64,000 nucleotides of DNA from Natrinema caseinilyticum. Lineage in GTDB: Archaea; Halobacteriota; Halobacteria; Halobacteriales; Natrialbaceae. The notes beneath the pieces were generated by a model, which saw only the letters and a program-made list of their open reading frames with translations, did not search any database and was not told the DNA's origin. The stretch lies in NCBI RefSeq assembly GCF_024227435.1, contig NZ_CP100445.1, forward strand, positions 1,485,369 to 1,549,368, written 5' to 3'. A program made the position numbers and the translations under genes. Below are positions 51,189 through 62,007 of the stretch, in pieces. How positions within the stretch are numbered: the first letter of the stretch is position 1; every line of letters starts with the position of its first letter.

Positions 51189-51956
51189 ATGGCGAATCAC
51201 TCCGAACACGGGAGCCACAGTCCACCTGAGGGATATAATCCTAGTGGACACGCTACATTGGGCGGACTCTCGGTCGACGCAGATGGACTCCGCTTCGTCC
51301 CGACGGACACGCGCCTTACTCCAGGTGACCCGCTCAACTGGAGCTTCCAGGTCGTCACGTCGAATGGCAACATCGTGACCGAGTTCGACGAGGCTCACGG
51401 GCAGCGTGGCCACTTGATCGTCGTTCGTCGCGACCTGACTCGATTCCAGCATCTCCATCCGACGCTTGACGCCGATGGAACGTGGCGTGTTGAGGCGTTC
51501 TCCCTCCCTGATCCCGGTGTTTACCGAGCGTTCATCGACCTCGTAGTCGACGGTCGACCGACGACACTTGGATTTGACCTCTTCGTCTCGGGAGAAATGG
51601 AGGTTGCCCCGCGCTCAGATACGTCACGACGTGCGACGGCAGATGGATACGTCGTTGACCTCCAGACCAACGAGGTCCTCGCCGGTGAGCCGGTTGAGCT
51701 AGCGTTCGAAATCAGTCGTGATGGTGAGCCCGTGTCGCGTCTAGACCCGTATCTGGGAGCGCTCGGCCATCTCGTTACGCTCCGTGAAGGCGATCTCGCC
51801 TATCTGCACGTCCACCCCAAAGAGACGAGTCCCGACAGCGGGCGTGTCGAATTCGGCGCGCAGTTTCCTACGCCCGGGAGATACCGGCTGTTCCTTCAAT
51901 CGAAACCGGACGGGACACTCATCACAACTCGGCACGATATTCGGATCGACCGCTGA
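51189..51956 (+). CDS. His-rich beta-sandwich protein, putative metal-associated
   Basis: A 255-residue protein with two similar beta-rich halves. Each half ends in a H-L-H-P or H-V-H-P motif: Q-R-G-H-L-I-V-V-R-R-D-L-T-R-F-Q-H-L-H-P in the first, and G-H-L-V-T-L-R-E-G-D-L-A-Y-L-H-V-H-P in the second. The conserved histidines suggest metal binding, as in YtkA/FixH-like domains near copper transporters. The N terminus (S-E-H-G-S-H-S) is also His-rich. There is no obvious signal peptide, so it may be cytoplasmic or exported by an unrecognised route. Confidence 0.72.
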   Translation: MANHSEHGSHSPPEGYNPSGHATLGGLSVDADGLRFVPTDTRLTPGDPLNWSFQVVTSNGNIVTEFDEAHGQRGHLIVVRRDLTRFQHLHPTLDADGTWRVEAFSLPDPGVYRAFIDLVVDGRPTTLGFDLFVSGEMEVAPRSDTSRRATADGYVVDLQTNEVLAGEPVELAFEISRDGEPVSRLDPYLGALGHLVTLREGDLAYLHVHPKETSPDSGRVEFGAQFPTPGRYRLFLQSKPDGTLITTRHDIRIDR

Positions 51957-52088
51957 CGGTACGACGAACGACAATCCCCTAGAACCGTTCACCGAAGCCA
52001 TTCGATCGGTTGCAGGACGGTTCTATCGTTCCCAGACATCACTCGCCAAGGTGACTTCTTAATATATACTCGTGAACTATTCTACAAT

Positions 52089-52643
52089 ATGGCATCACAC
52101 GAGGTAACGCTGGAGAGCACCATCTGGGGCTTCACCGCGACCGGAAAACTCCACACGTTGAGTGTCTGGTTCATCTTGGCACTTCGATTGATGATGGGCA
52201 TCGCCTTCTTCCAAAGCGGCCTCGACAAAGTCCTCTCCGGAAAATTCAGTGCCGGAGGGTATTTGACTGGAGCCGTCCCGAACAGCGGAAGTCCACTCGC
52301 AGATCTGTTCGTCGCAATAGGGAACACGCCATGGTTCGTCGACTTCGTGAACGTCGCTGTCCCGTGGGGGGAAGTGTTCATCGGGCTTGGACTACTATTC
52401 GGTGTACTCACTCGCCTCGCCGCGTTCTGGGGGGCGTTCATGATGCTTCTGTTTTATTTCGGGAACTGGGACGTTTCGCACGGCTACATCAACGGAGATT
52501 TTGCGTACATGCTCGTGTTCCTCTCTGTCGCCGCGTTCGGGGCAGGCCGAATACTCGGCCTGGACGCGTATATCGAACAGTACGAAATCCGCGGCGAACC
52601 ACTCATCGAACGATACCCGTGGACGGGATACTTTCTTGGCTGA
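52089..52643 (+). CDS. DoxX family membrane protein
   Basis: A 184-residue protein with four helices. R-L-M-M-G-I-A-F-F-Q-S-G-L-D-K-V opens the DoxX/DoxD module, and W-G-E-V-F-I-G-L-G-L-L-F-G-V-L-T-R-L is the third helix. DoxD is a subunit of thiosulfate:quinone oxidoreductase, while other DoxX proteins help redox homeostasis; context with TauE and a SoxB-like gene makes sulfur metabolism plausible. A TATA-like ttaatatata (52060-52069) lies about 25 bp before the ATG, so the transcript should be leaderless. Confidence 0.85.
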   Translation: MASHEVTLESTIWGFTATGKLHTLSVWFILALRLMMGIAFFQSGLDKVLSGKFSAGGYLTGAVPNSGSPLADLFVAIGNTPWFVDFVNVAVPWGEVFIGLGLLFGVLTRLAAFWGAFMMLLFYFGNWDVSHGYINGDFAYMLVFLSVAAFGAGRILGLDAYIEQYEIRGEPLIERYPWTGYFLG

Positions 52644-52710
52644 TCTCGAGCACCGTTCGTAGCCACTTGGGGCAGATCAACAACGAACGAGGAAGCTGTG
52701 GCCAGCGGAG

Positions 52711-54005
52711 TCATCCGAGCAGTTCGTAGTCGTGATCAGGGATGTACCGCCGGAACAGCAGGCTGTTCGACAGCACTGACACGCTGGAGAACGCCATCGC
52801 GCCGGCGACGACGGGGCCGCCCGCGACGAGCCCCCACAGCGGGAGCAACTCGACGAATTCGGCGAGGGTGCCGGGGAAGAAGTACCAGATGACGCCCCAG
52901 AAGAGGGCGTTCACGATGACCGCGGGCACGAAGACGCCGAGATGCGGTCGGCGAGGTTCTGGATGTCAGGCCGGCGAGACTGCGCTTCCTTGACGGTCTG
53001 GATGATCTGCTGGAGGACAGTGTTTTTCCCGATCTTCGTCGCTTCGACGACGAGCACGCCGTTCTCATTGATCGTGGAGCCGACCACCTCGTCATCATCG
53101 CTCTTCTCGACGGGGTCAGACTCGCCGGTGACCATCGGCTCGTCGACAGCGCTCTGCCCATCGACGACGACGCCGTCGGTTGGAATCTGTTCGCCGGGTC
53201 GGACCTTCATCCGGTCACCAACCTCGACATCTTCGAGAGGAATTTCTTCCTCGTTACCCTCTTCGTCGATGACGGTAGCCGTCTCGGCCTCCATCTCCAG
53301 CAGTTTCCGAAGCGCCTCGTCGGCTTACCCCTTCGAACGGGCCTCGCCTCGAGGTCATTCCCGAGCGTGATGGACACGAGGATGAGCACTGCCGTATCGA
53401 AGTACAGTCCCCCGGCGATCACCTCGAGCAATACTGCGACGGAGTAGACGTACGCGGTGGTCGACCCCAGCGCGATGAGCACGTCCATGTTGGCGCGGCC
53501 GCTCTTGACGAGCGCCTTATAGGAGTTCTTGTGGAATGGCCAGCCGAGCACCAGCTGGACGGGCGTCGCCAATAGGAACTCGTCCCAACCGAATTCGATG
53601 CCGGAGGCCGTCTCCGGAAGAACGCTACCGCCGAGCAGGAACTTCTCGACGAGGAAGAACAGCAGGGGGCAGAAAGCGCTGCTCCGAACAAGGTCAACCG
53701 CAATTGTCGTCCGATCTCCTCTTGTCTGGCAGCCTCTTGGGCCTCACCTCCCGGCCCATCTTCGGTCTCAGCGTCCTCGTGGACGGGCGAATAGCCAGCG
53801 TCCTTGATGGCGTCGTAGAGGTCTGTGAGACCCGCCTCGGCTGGGTTGTACGTATCCGGCGTGACCGATGCAACCGCCGATCGTGAGGTGGAGTAAGCGA
53901 ATGTAGATGGTGACGCTGACGTCACGGCACTCGTACAGGCTGTTGAGGACACTGGGTACACCGCCCATGCCTGAGAGAAACCAGAACATTCGTAGACGAA
54001 CGCCA
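52711..54005 (-). pseudogene. copper-translocating P1B ATPase, frameshifted and lacking the P and N domains
   Basis: Pieces in several frames read as an HMA domain remnant (D-L-Y-D-A-I-K-D-A-G-Y), TM helices with W-P-F-H-K-N-S-Y, the actuator domain with V-T-G-E-S-D-P-V, then N-L-A-D-R-I-S-A, a TM pair F-W-G-V-I-W-Y-F-F-P, and directly the C terminus S-N-S-L-L-F-R-R-Y. The CPC helix, the D-K-T-G-T phosphorylation site and the nucleotide-binding domain are absent, so about 300 residues were deleted. At least three frameshifts are also needed. It would have been a CopA-type exporter. Confidence 0.85.
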
Positions 54006-54218
54006 TGCTCTTCTCCTCCAATTCTGTCTCCCCAACAGGCGGACTACGATCTGTCTCGAGTCGCCCAAGCTTCGTTGGCAGCTGCATCCTATTTCAGGTT
54101 CCAGCCCGTACCTACACTAATGATGGCGCAGCATTCGTGTTTCTATAGTTGCGATCTGCAGATGCATCGAGCCCTATTGAGCGACCTATTCCGGATCTAT
54201 TAGAAGTAAGTAAAACCA

Positions 54219-55193
54219 ATGGTAGTTATCGAGTCAGAAGCGTTATTCTTTGTTGGGTTTGGATTTCTAGTCGGCATTCTCTTCGGCTTCTTCGGACTGG
54301 GTGGGAGCTTCTTCGTCACCCCTGCACTCCTCGTGCTCGGGCACCCCACCGAAGCTGCTGTTGGCTCTGGTCTCGTATTTGTCTTCGGAACGTCCATCGC
54401 TGCGGCGGTTACCCACCGGTCAGCTGGACACATCAACTACACTCTCGGAACGCTTCTCATCGTCGGGATGGCAGTTGGCATTGAGGCCGGCAGGCGAGTG
54501 CTGTTCTGGCTCGCCAGGAGAGGGATATCGGATCTCGTCATTAGCATTGCCTACGTTGTTCTGTTGGCAGTAGTTGGTGTCCTCATTCTCCGTCGAGTTC
54601 ACACTGACCTCACCGCGATTTCCGGTGAACGACGCGGTCAACCAGCTTTCGAGCAGTTTCCCCTTACCCAATTCCCACCGGCAATCAAGGTGCATCCTGG
54701 TGTGCAGGTGTCCGTTTGGCTCATCCTCTTCGTCGGTGTCGCTATCGGAACTCTGTCTGGATTCCTCGGGGTTGGAGGTGGCTTCCTGATGGTCCCCAGT
54801 CTCGTCTATGGAGTAGGAATCGCGAAAACGATAGCCGTCGGCACCGATATCTTTCAAATCGCAGGGTCGAGCGCGTTCGGATCGGTTCGCTACTTTCAGG
54901 AAGGAGCCGTCCATTTCTCGGTCGTACTCCCACTGCTCGGTGGGAGTGTCTTTGGATCCTTTGTCGGATCTCGATTGACTGATATTGTCGACGAAAGCGC
55001 ACTGATGAGCTACTTTGCTGTGATGCTACTCCTCGACAGCATCGCAGTAGCGAGTAAGACGATCAGCCACGCCTATGATATCCGAATCCTCCACTACCTC
55101 AGTATCACGATTCTTTTCGGGACTGCGTTCGTCCTCGCAGCGATAATCGTCTATCGGGGAGGGCGAACAGCCTACCGCGACTTGGGTGGATGA
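54219..55193 (+). CDS. sulfite exporter TauE/SafE family protein (second copy)
   Basis: A 324-residue membrane protein with about nine helices. G-F-F-G-L-G-G-S-F-F-V-T-P and the second-half G-F-L-G-V-G-G-G-F-L-M-V-P are the duplicated family motifs. It is longer than the first TauE copy because of a central polar loop (about 130-165). It probably exports sulfite or an organosulfonate. It lies directly before the copper ATPase gene on the same strand, with about 100 bp between. Confidence 0.9.
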   Translation: MVVIESEALFFVGFGFLVGILFGFFGLGGSFFVTPALLVLGHPTEAAVGSGLVFVFGTSIAAAVTHRSAGHINYTLGTLLIVGMAVGIEAGRRVLFWLARRGISDLVISIAYVVLLAVVGVLILRRVHTDLTAISGERRGQPAFEQFPLTQFPPAIKVHPGVQVSVWLILFVGVAIGTLSGFLGVGGGFLMVPSLVYGVGIAKTIAVGTDIFQIAGSSAFGSVRYFQEGAVHFSVVLPLLGGSVFGSFVGSRLTDIVDESALMSYFAVMLLLDSIAVASKTISHAYDIRILHYLSITILFGTAFVLAAIIVYRGGRTAYRDLGG

Positions 55194-55295
55194 GACTCCT
55201 CGTTTGTTTCCGATTAGAAATTGTGAGATTTATCCGCCAGGCAAGCCACACACCTATTTTCTGTGAGATCCTACTCGCGCTAACGAGGGCATCTT

Positions 55296-57566
55296 ATGGA
55301 CGATCACGGGAAGACACCTGACGACGGTGATGCCTCGACTCACCACGGTGGCCACCACGATGCCAAAGACGAGCCACAGCCACCTGCTGGCGAAGAGGAA
55401 TCGCGCGTCGAACAGTCGATACTAGAGGAAGAAGCCGAAGACGCAGACGAGGGCGAGCGCGAGGTCGACGAACAGTACGAACATAGGGCGAGCCATGGTT
55501 CAGGGGGTTCTGACCACGGCGGTCATGACGGTCATGAAGGAGACGGTGGTATGCACGAGGGCCACGAGCAGATGTTCCGACGGCGCTTTTTCATCTCGAC
55601 GTTACTCTCGATTCCCGTCCTCCTGTACAGCGAGACACTACAGGCGTGGCTTGGTTTTTCAGTACCGGCGTTCCCCGGGAGTGAATTGATCAACCCTGTG
55701 TTCGCGGTGATCGTCTTCGCGTACGGTGGTGTCCCGTTCCTCCGGATGGCCCGTCCGGAACTCGAGGACCAAGCACCAGGAATGATGACGCTCATCTCAA
55801 TGGCGATCACGGTCGCGTTCGTCTACAGTCTCGCGAGCGTCGTCTTCCCAACGGCATCGACGTTCTTCTGGGAGCTGGTTACGCTGATCGACATCATGCT
55901 GCTCGGACACTGGATCGAAATGCGTTCCGTTCGACGGGCCTCCAGTGCGCTCGACGAACTCGCAAAACTTCTCCCAGACACCGCCGAGCGAATCACAGAA
56001 AACGGTGATACCGAAAAGGTGCCTGTGAGTGACCTTTCCGAAGGTGATCTCGTTCTCGTCCGGCCCGGTGCGAGCGTTCCTGCCGACGGCATCGTCGAAG
56101 AGGGAGACTCCGACGTCAACGAATCGATGATTACTGGTGAATCGAGGCCAGTTTCGAAGGAACCAGGCGACGAGGTGATCGGTGGTACCATCAACGGTGA
56201 CGGGAGCCTTCGGGTCCAGATCAGTGCGACGGGTGACGAGACGACGCTGGCAGGAATCATGCGCCTCGTCGAGGAAGCTCAAGAGAGCAAGTCCCAAACG
56301 CAGATGCTCGCCGACAGAGCGGCAGGCTGGCTCTTCTATGTCGCTCTCTCAGTAGCGATCGTGACCGCAATCGCCTGGACCGTCGCCGTTTCGTTTAACG
56401 CCACAGTCATCGAACGGGTCGTGACCGTCCTTGTGATTGCTTGTCCGCACGCACTCGGACTCGCCATACCACTCGTCGTTGCGATCAACACGTCGCTCGC
56501 AGCGCGAAATGGAATGCTGATCCGCGATCGGATCGCCATGGAACAGGCCCGAGAACTTGACACGGTTATCTTCGACAAAACGGGGACGCTCACGAAGGGC
56601 GAGCAGGGTATCGTCGACGTCGAAACCGTCAGCGATCTCGAGGAGGACGAAGCACTTGCACTCGCGGCAGCAGTCGAGAGTGATTCGGAACACATGATCG
56701 CCCAGGCGATTCGCGAGGCCGCTGACGAGCGGGGCGTCACGCCAGAAACCGCAACCAGCTTTGAGGCAGTCAAAGGCCGCGGTGTTCGCGCGACGGTCGA
56801 CGGTGAAACAGTGTACGTTGGCGGACCAAACCTCCTCCCACACCTCGAGATAGACATTCCGCCCAAACTGGCGTCGTTCGCAGATCGAGCTGGTGAAAGT
56901 GCCCAAACAGTCGTGTATCTCGTTCGTGAGGATGAACCGGTCGCCGCATTTGCGCTCGCGGACGTCGTTCGCGACGAGAGCTATCAGGTCGTGGACGCGC
57001 TTCACGAACTCGGTCTCGAAGTCGCGATGCTGACCGGGGACTCCGAGGACGTCGCTCGCGCCGTCGCCGACGACCTCGGTATCGACACGGTTTTCGCAGA
57101 GGTGCTGCCCGAGGACAAGGACAAGAAGGTGACCGAACTGCAGGATCAGGGTAAGTTCGTGGCGATGGTCGGCGACGGCGTCAACGACGCACCGGCACTG
57201 ACGCGGTCCGACATCGGGATCGCTATTGGCTCCGGGACGGACGTCGCCGTCCAGTCGGCTGACATCATCCTCGTCCAGAACAACCCGATGGACGTCGTCC
57301 GCCTCGTAAAGCTGAGCAAAGCGAGTTATCGGAAGATGCAGCAGAACCTCGTCTGGGCCGCCGGCTACAACGTCTTTGCACTGCCACTTGCGGCGGGTAT
57401 TCTTGCCCCGATCGGCATCCTCCTCTCTCCCGCAGTCGGCGCCTTACTCATGTCGCTCAGTACCGTGATCGTCGCGATCAATGCGCAGTTCCTCCGTCGC
57501 GTTGATCTCGACCTCCCAAGCCTGCCGGGCGTGTCTGCGCCACAGAAGTCACAGCTAGCAGACTGA
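55296..57566 (+). CDS. copper-translocating P-type ATPase, CopB type (P1B-3)
   Basis: A 756-residue ion pump. The N terminus (about 1-90) is a His/Asp/Glu-rich metal-binding tail with H-H-G-G-H-H and G-G-H-D-G-H clusters, not HMA domains. The actuator motif T-G-E-S is at residue 280, the intramembrane motif is C-P-H at 383, and phosphorylation occurs at the aspartate of D-K-T-G-T at 427; G-D-G-V-N-D-A-P is the hinge. C-P-H with a His-rich tail marks the CopB subgroup, which exports Cu+ or Cu2+ (or Ag+). It is the only intact copper pump in the island. Confidence 0.95.
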   Translation: MDDHGKTPDDGDASTHHGGHHDAKDEPQPPAGEEESRVEQSILEEEAEDADEGEREVDEQYEHRASHGSGGSDHGGHDGHEGDGGMHEGHEQMFRRRFFISTLLSIPVLLYSETLQAWLGFSVPAFPGSELINPVFAVIVFAYGGVPFLRMARPELEDQAPGMMTLISMAITVAFVYSLASVVFPTASTFFWELVTLIDIMLLGHWIEMRSVRRASSALDELAKLLPDTAERITENGDTEKVPVSDLSEGDLVLVRPGASVPADGIVEEGDSDVNESMITGESRPVSKEPGDEVIGGTINGDGSLRVQISATGDETTLAGIMRLVEEAQESKSQTQMLADRAAGWLFYVALSVAIVTAIAWTVAVSFNATVIERVVTVLVIACPHALGLAIPLVVAINTSLAARNGMLIRDRIAMEQARELDTVIFDKTGTLTKGEQGIVDVETVSDLEEDEALALAAAVESDSEHMIAQAIREAADERGVTPETATSFEAVKGRGVRATVDGETVYVGGPNLLPHLEIDIPPKLASFADRAGESAQTVVYLVREDEPVAAFALADVVRDESYQVVDALHELGLEVAMLTGDSEDVARAVADDLGIDTVFAEVLPEDKDKKVTELQDQGKFVAMVGDGVNDAPALTRSDIGIAIGSGTDVAVQSADIILVQNNPMDVVRLVKLSKASYRKMQQNLVWAAGYNVFALPLAAGILAPIGILLSPAVGALLMSLSTVIVAINAQFLRRVDLDLPSLPGVSAPQKSQLAD

Positions 57567-57928
57567 AAAAGCCGACGAATCTGGCAACTGAGACGTTTGT
57601 CGATCCCGCCGACAACACTCCACCACTGCCTCAGATAGATCTTCTCCGGGACCGGGATATGCCAACCGTTTCCGATGACGAATTCGCCTCGTCTCTCGAG
57701 GAGTTAAGTGATCGTCGTACAATGTTGCTCGGACTTGTCAACGCCGATAGGCGGCAATGGCCCGCTCAAGAATGATGTAGATATTTGATCTTCCGAACGA
57801 TATCAGAGAGTGACAAAAGAGTTCTCAAATCGGTAGGTACTCGTCTCTATTCAAATCACTTTTCTCCTAGCGGTCTCATAGGTAGTAGTACGATTGTCCG
57901 GAGATCTCAAATCTGAGATTCCTATCTC
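57567..57928. other. intergenic interval with a possible tiny gene
   Basis: About 360 bp. A 38-codon frame with ATG at 57659 and stop at 57773-57775 reads M-P-T-V-S-D-D-E-F-A-S-S-L-E-E-L and ends in W-P-A-Q-E. It is open upstream to 57567 in the same frame and looks like the tail or a fragment of a small regulator; support is thin. The rest is AT-richer promoter DNA for the next gene. Confidence 0.35.
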
Positions 57929-58630
57929 ATGATGAAAACCGCATCCAACAGTGACCACAGGAGACGTCTTCTCACGAGAGGTACTCGGTTTAATCTTCTA
58001 TTCGCGATCCAACTGTTCGCCGGCCTCGCTTTCGCATACAGGACGGGTGACATGGGGAGTCGACTCACTTACTTCTTCATTCCGTTCATTTGGACCACGG
58101 TCTCTATCTGGGTCATCTGGCATACACGACCTGCACAGGCCCGACGTCTCTTCCAGATCCTTGCAGCCGTGATTTCTTTTGCTTATCTCCTGATATTGCT
58201 GTATCTCACGGGTATCCTTGGATCCAGCGTACAGCACCTTTCGCAATTAACGGGACCACACGGAGTCGGATTGACTTGGGGCCGATCGCTCGGGTGGAGT
58301 CCCGTCCTCATCTACACTGGAGAATGGATCACGTTGACCCTCGTTCCGTATCAGACAATCGGTCTCATAGCACTCTCATACCTCGTCTACGATGCATTGC
58401 TCGATTTCGCTCGATCGGCGATCGGCGGTATCGTCGGAATTGCGGCCTGTCCAGCCTGTGTCGGTCCATTATTTGCACCTTTGCTGCTTGGTGGCTCTAG
58501 TGGTTCCTCTCTGGTTCTCCTACTGGGAGTCTACGGGTATGAGATTGCGACCGTTTTATTCATTATTACTGTAGGGATACTCTATTACCGACGTTGGATT
58601 TCAAAACTTTTTCTTCATTTGCGACGATGA
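57929..58630 (+). CDS. six-helix membrane protein with C-P-A-C motif
   Basis: A 233-residue protein with about six helices. In the fifth, A-A-C-P-A-C-V-G-P-L suggests a redox-active or copper-binding cysteine pair at the membrane. The N-terminal 15 residues are polar and basic. I recall similar haloarchaeal proteins beside halocyanin and copper genes, but cannot name a family with certainty. It closes the copper/sulfur island. Confidence 0.72.
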   Translation: MMKTASNSDHRRRLLTRGTRFNLLFAIQLFAGLAFAYRTGDMGSRLTYFFIPFIWTTVSIWVIWHTRPAQARRLFQILAAVISFAYLLILLYLTGILGSSVQHLSQLTGPHGVGLTWGRSLGWSPVLIYTGEWITLTLVPYQTIGLIALSYLVYDALLDFARSAIGGIVGIAACPACVGPLFAPLLLGGSSGSSLVLLLGVYGYEIATVLFIITVGILYYRRWISKLFLHLRR

Positions 58631-58702
58631 TGGATTAATTGGACGATTCAGCATCTGATACACGCACAAACGAAAACAATCGCTACGAGCGACTACCAGC
58701 AG

Positions 58703-59159
58703 GTGTCCTTCAACGATTCGGACACCAGGCGTGACGAGATGCAGAGCACGATCGAAGCGTGGGTCGAAGACCTCCGCGCGGACGTCACCGACGCAGTCTC
58801 GAGCGACGAGTTCCAGCGATGGCTCGATACCCAGAGCCGCTTTCACGACTGTTCGCATCGAAATACGTTGCTGATCACCAAGCAGTGTCCGCATGCGACT
58901 CGAGTCGCCGGCTATCGAACCTGGCTGGAGGAACAGGCGATGTCGCCCAGCTGAACGGGCACGAACTCGTCGCAGTCGATGAGTGGCTGCCTGGCAAAGG
59001 CCGCCACCATACGAGATTGATCTCACCGACAGCTACGAATACAAGACGCGCTACTGGTGCTGCCGGAACTGTGGCCAGGAACGGAATCAACGCAACGAGT
59101 TTGTCGAACACTGCGAAACGCCATCGCCACCGACTCCACTCGAGAGCGGTGTGAAATAG
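58703..59159 (+). pseudogene. ArdC-type N-terminal fragment followed by zinc-finger fragment
   Basis: The first frame reads W-L-D-T-Q-S-R-F-H-D-C-S-H-R-N-T-L-L-I and A-T-R-V-A-G-Y-R-T-W, typical of the start of ArdC-like single-strand-DNA-binding (antirestriction) proteins of mobile elements, and stops at 58954. Further on, another frame reads D-S-Y-E-Y-K-T-R-Y-W-C-C-R-N-C-G-Q-E-R and F-V-E-H-C-E, a zinc finger, ending at 59159. These may be two separate remnants or one protein with a large deletion. Neither is complete. Confidence 0.6.
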
Positions 59160-59313
59160 GCCAGACCCGCCAACAAGCGTGGAGGGCGTTACTCCCGAAA
59201 CTCCATCTCAAACTCATCTGCGTGTTCGTCGATGGTTCTCGTAATGTTGTTACGTGGGCGTTCGATAAGCGATTCTCAGCCGGTCAGAAGGGCGCTTATC
59301 TTGCGGTTACATT

Positions 59314-60684
59314 TCATCGTGTATACGAGTGGTTGTCGCGGATCGTATTCCCGGTCGAGTTCGGCCCCTCGAAAATGCCTTGCGAGTTGACGATGACGTT
59401 CTCACTCACCAGGCAGTCGTATCCGTTATCGAGGACGATCGACCCCGAGAGTCCGCTCGTCTCCGACGAGTGCTCGATCCGGTTGTTCTGGATCTGGACG
59501 CCGGTCGCGTCCTCCGTGTTGATCGCCCAGAAATCATAGTCGATGAACTCGTTACCCCGGATCTGGACGTCGGTCGCCCCGCCTGCAACCCGGACCCGCT
59601 CGCCGTCAATAAATGTATTGTTTAGAATCTTGATGTTCTGTGTGTCGTCGTACGTGCGGAGGGCACCATAGTTACCGCCCGACACAGTGTTGTGAGCGAA
59701 CGTGACGTTACTTGCCATATCCTCAAACGAGACAAGGATGGTTGCCGTATCATCGCCCTCGATCGTGTTGTTGACAATTTTGATGTTATCCGTATCGTTG
59801 TAGAGCATCAGTCCCTTCGACCCGACGCCGGTATTGGAGTAGATTTGGTTCCCGTCGACGACCGCATCGTAGACGCCCGAATGGAGCTGGATTCCGAGTT
59901 GCTCCGTATTGATGTGGTTCCCCCGGATCGTAATATCGTCCCCCGTATGGATCGTAATGCCGACGATCGTGTGCTCGCCGCCGACGATTTCGTTATCGCG
60001 GAAGATCGTCCGCTGGGACTCGACGCTGTCGAGTGACGCCCGTGGGTTGTTCGCGTGGCCGTTATCTTCGACGTAGCAGTCGACGATCCGGTTCCCGAAG
60101 CGCCCGGCCTCGGCGGGGAGCGAGGCGTTCGCAACCCCGAGATCGTTGTTCCATCGCCAGACGATGATCGAGTGCGACTGTGCCCGGTAGACGTCCACGT
60201 TGCGGATCGTGCAGTTATCCGCGTAGATACCGATCCCGTCCGCGTGTTGAAGGTCGGATTTGCTGTACACCGAGAGGTCCTGGTTATCCCGATTCCCATC
60301 GATTGTGAGGTCCTTGACGACGACATCGTCGCCGGTAATCGTAAGCACCTGCGACGGCTCGTCCATCCCGTCGGGCAGCGTGAGCGTCGTCGACTTACTC
60401 TGGCCTCGGAGCGTAATGTTGCTCTCGGTGATCGCCCACTCGTCGGCGAACGTGCCGTCGGGGAGGATGATCTCGCCACCATCGTAGTCGGTCGTAAGAT
60501 AGTCGACGGCCGCGTCAATGTCGGCTTGCGTGACTGGCGACTCGAGGTAGACGGTCGTGTCGTTGATTATTTCGGCTTGTAAGCCACCCTCATCACCAAT
60601 ACTTGACATCTCGTTATCGTCACTCGCCACACAGCCTGCAAGTGCCACCACAGCCCCCATACTGAGATACCCCCGTCGTCTCAT
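59314..60684 (-). CDS. right-handed beta-helix lipoprotein
   Basis: A 456-residue exported protein. M-R-R-R-G-Y-L with L-A-G-C at residues 15-18 gives a Tat-like signal with lipobox. From about residue 90 the sequence is a long series of N-N-x-I and G-N-x-I turns (I-K-I-V-N-N-T-I-E-G-D, V-Q-I-R-G-N-E-F), characteristic of parallel beta-helix proteins such as pectate-lyase-like or NosD-like families. It is probably a cell-surface glycan-binding or degrading protein; no catalytic residues can be named. A TATA-like box (ctttatatag on the minus strand, near 60705-60714) lies about 25 bp upstream. Confidence 0.87.
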   Translation of the reverse strand: MRRRGYLSMGAVVALAGCVASDDNEMSSIGDEGGLQAEIINDTTVYLESPVTQADIDAAVDYLTTDYDGGEIILPDGTFADEWAITESNITLRGQSKSTTLTLPDGMDEPSQVLTITGDDVVVKDLTIDGNRDNQDLSVYSKSDLQHADGIGIYADNCTIRNVDVYRAQSHSIIVWRWNNDLGVANASLPAEAGRFGNRIVDCYVEDNGHANNPRASLDSVESQRTIFRDNEIVGGEHTIVGITIHTGDDITIRGNHINTEQLGIQLHSGVYDAVVDGNQIYSNTGVGSKGLMLYNDTDNIKIVNNTIEGDDTATILVSFEDMASNVTFAHNTVSGGNYGALRTYDDTQNIKILNNTFIDGERVRVAGGATDVQIRGNEFIDYDFWAINTEDATGVQIQNNRIEHSSETSGLSGSIVLDNGYDCLVSENVIVNSQGIFEGPNSTGNTIRDNHSYTR

Positions 60685-61142
60685 GCTGGTGAGACATGTT
60701 CAAGTCTATATAAAGATACCTAACTTATCGGATTTTCCAACCCTTGAATGGACAGCGTTGGTATGAACTCTTCTGGTTCATCGGCCTCGAAATTGAGAAT
60801 ATCGCCACTCATAAGAGCGTGAAGCTGTTCGGTCGCTGCTTCAGCCTAATTCAAGGTGGAGCCTCCGACCTCAAGGAGCGACCGAAGGGAGCGAGTAGGG
60901 TGGGGTAGTTCACCCAGTCCGTTCAGTCGTCCTGGTCATCGCTGCCAGCGTGCCACAGTCGTACGGCCCGCGACTATGTTAGGGAGTAGCATGCGCCGGC
61001 GGACGTACATTACCGGTGAGGCAGCGTCGGAGCGACATATATCGGCGGGCTGTAGTTGGTCCGCCGGCAGCTGTCACGCTCGGCAGCCGGACGCGGCCCC
61101 AAATTGCCCGAATTTGTCAGGGTCCACGACTCACCCTGCAGT
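60685..61142. other. intergenic region
   Basis: About 460 bp with the promoter of the beta-helix lipoprotein at its left and no credible gene in the rest. A possible start-like M-R-R-R-T-Y-I near 60991 is followed by poor coding sequence and is not called. Confidence 0.5.
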
Positions 61143-61714
61143 GTGTTTCCGCTCGGCCATCTCGCCTTCGCGTATCTCTGGTACGTCGCGTACGCGGCCC
61201 TCACGCGCCGGCCGTTGCCAGCTCGCTGGGCGCCAGTCCCGGTGGCGATCGGCAGTCAATTCCCCGACCTGATCGATAAACCACTGGCGTATTACGGCGT
61301 CCTCGCGAGCGGCCGGTCGGTCGCCCATTCGCTCCTGATCACCGTACTCATCGCCGGCCTCGTCACCTGGGGCGCCCACGCGCTCCACCGCCGGCGCCCT
61401 GCGCACCGCTGGGTCGGGCGTCTATGTGTCGTCACTCCGGCGGGTTCAGCATCGGCTACCTGTCGCATCTGGTTGGCGATAGTCTCGGGCCGCTGCGCGC
61501 GGGCGCCTACGACGGCCTGACCTATCTGGGCTGGCCGCTGCTCGCCGCGCCCCGGTATGCGGGCGACAGCGTCGCTCCCTGGATTCGCATCCTCGAGCTA
61601 TACCGCCAGTCAGGGTCCCACCCGGAACGTCCCTTGATCGTGACGGCGCTGCTCGTGTTCATCTCGCTGCGCGTCTGGGCCCGGGTCGGCCCGCCACGGC
61701 CCGCCGACGCCTGA
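61143..61714 (+). pseudogene. metal-dependent membrane hydrolase (YdjM/DUF457-like), frameshifted
   Basis: From a GTG at 61143 the frame reads F-P-L-G-H-L-A-F-A-Y-L-W-Y, G-S-Q-F-P-D-L-I-D-K-P and A-H-S-L-L-I-T, with the conserved histidines and aspartates of this family and several membrane helices. Near 61430 the frame is lost; another frame continues F-S-I-G-Y-L-S-H-L-V-G-D and L-T-Y-L-G-W-P-L-L and stops at 61714. One frameshift would restore a protein of about 190 residues. An expressed product would lack the last metal ligands. Confidence 0.78.
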
Positions 61715-62007
61715 CCGCTGGTGGCGTCGGGCTGCGAGGCGCGTCGCCGACCAGCCCGCCACTCTCGAGTGGGCGGCGCTGGCCACGCGGGCGGGCGCTG
61801 GGGGCGGATTCACACGACGGGCTGGGCGACGGAGGGGCCCACCGACTCCACAACCGTTTGGTACCCCTCGGTCGACGGCACGCCCTGCTTCGCAAGCCGC
61901 ACCTGCCACCGGCACTCCTGCCGGCTGGCGTCGGCGAGTGACGACCGGTGGAAGCTCCAGCGGCTGGTCTGGGCGGCGCCCCACTATCCCCGACCACCAT
62001 GGACCGG

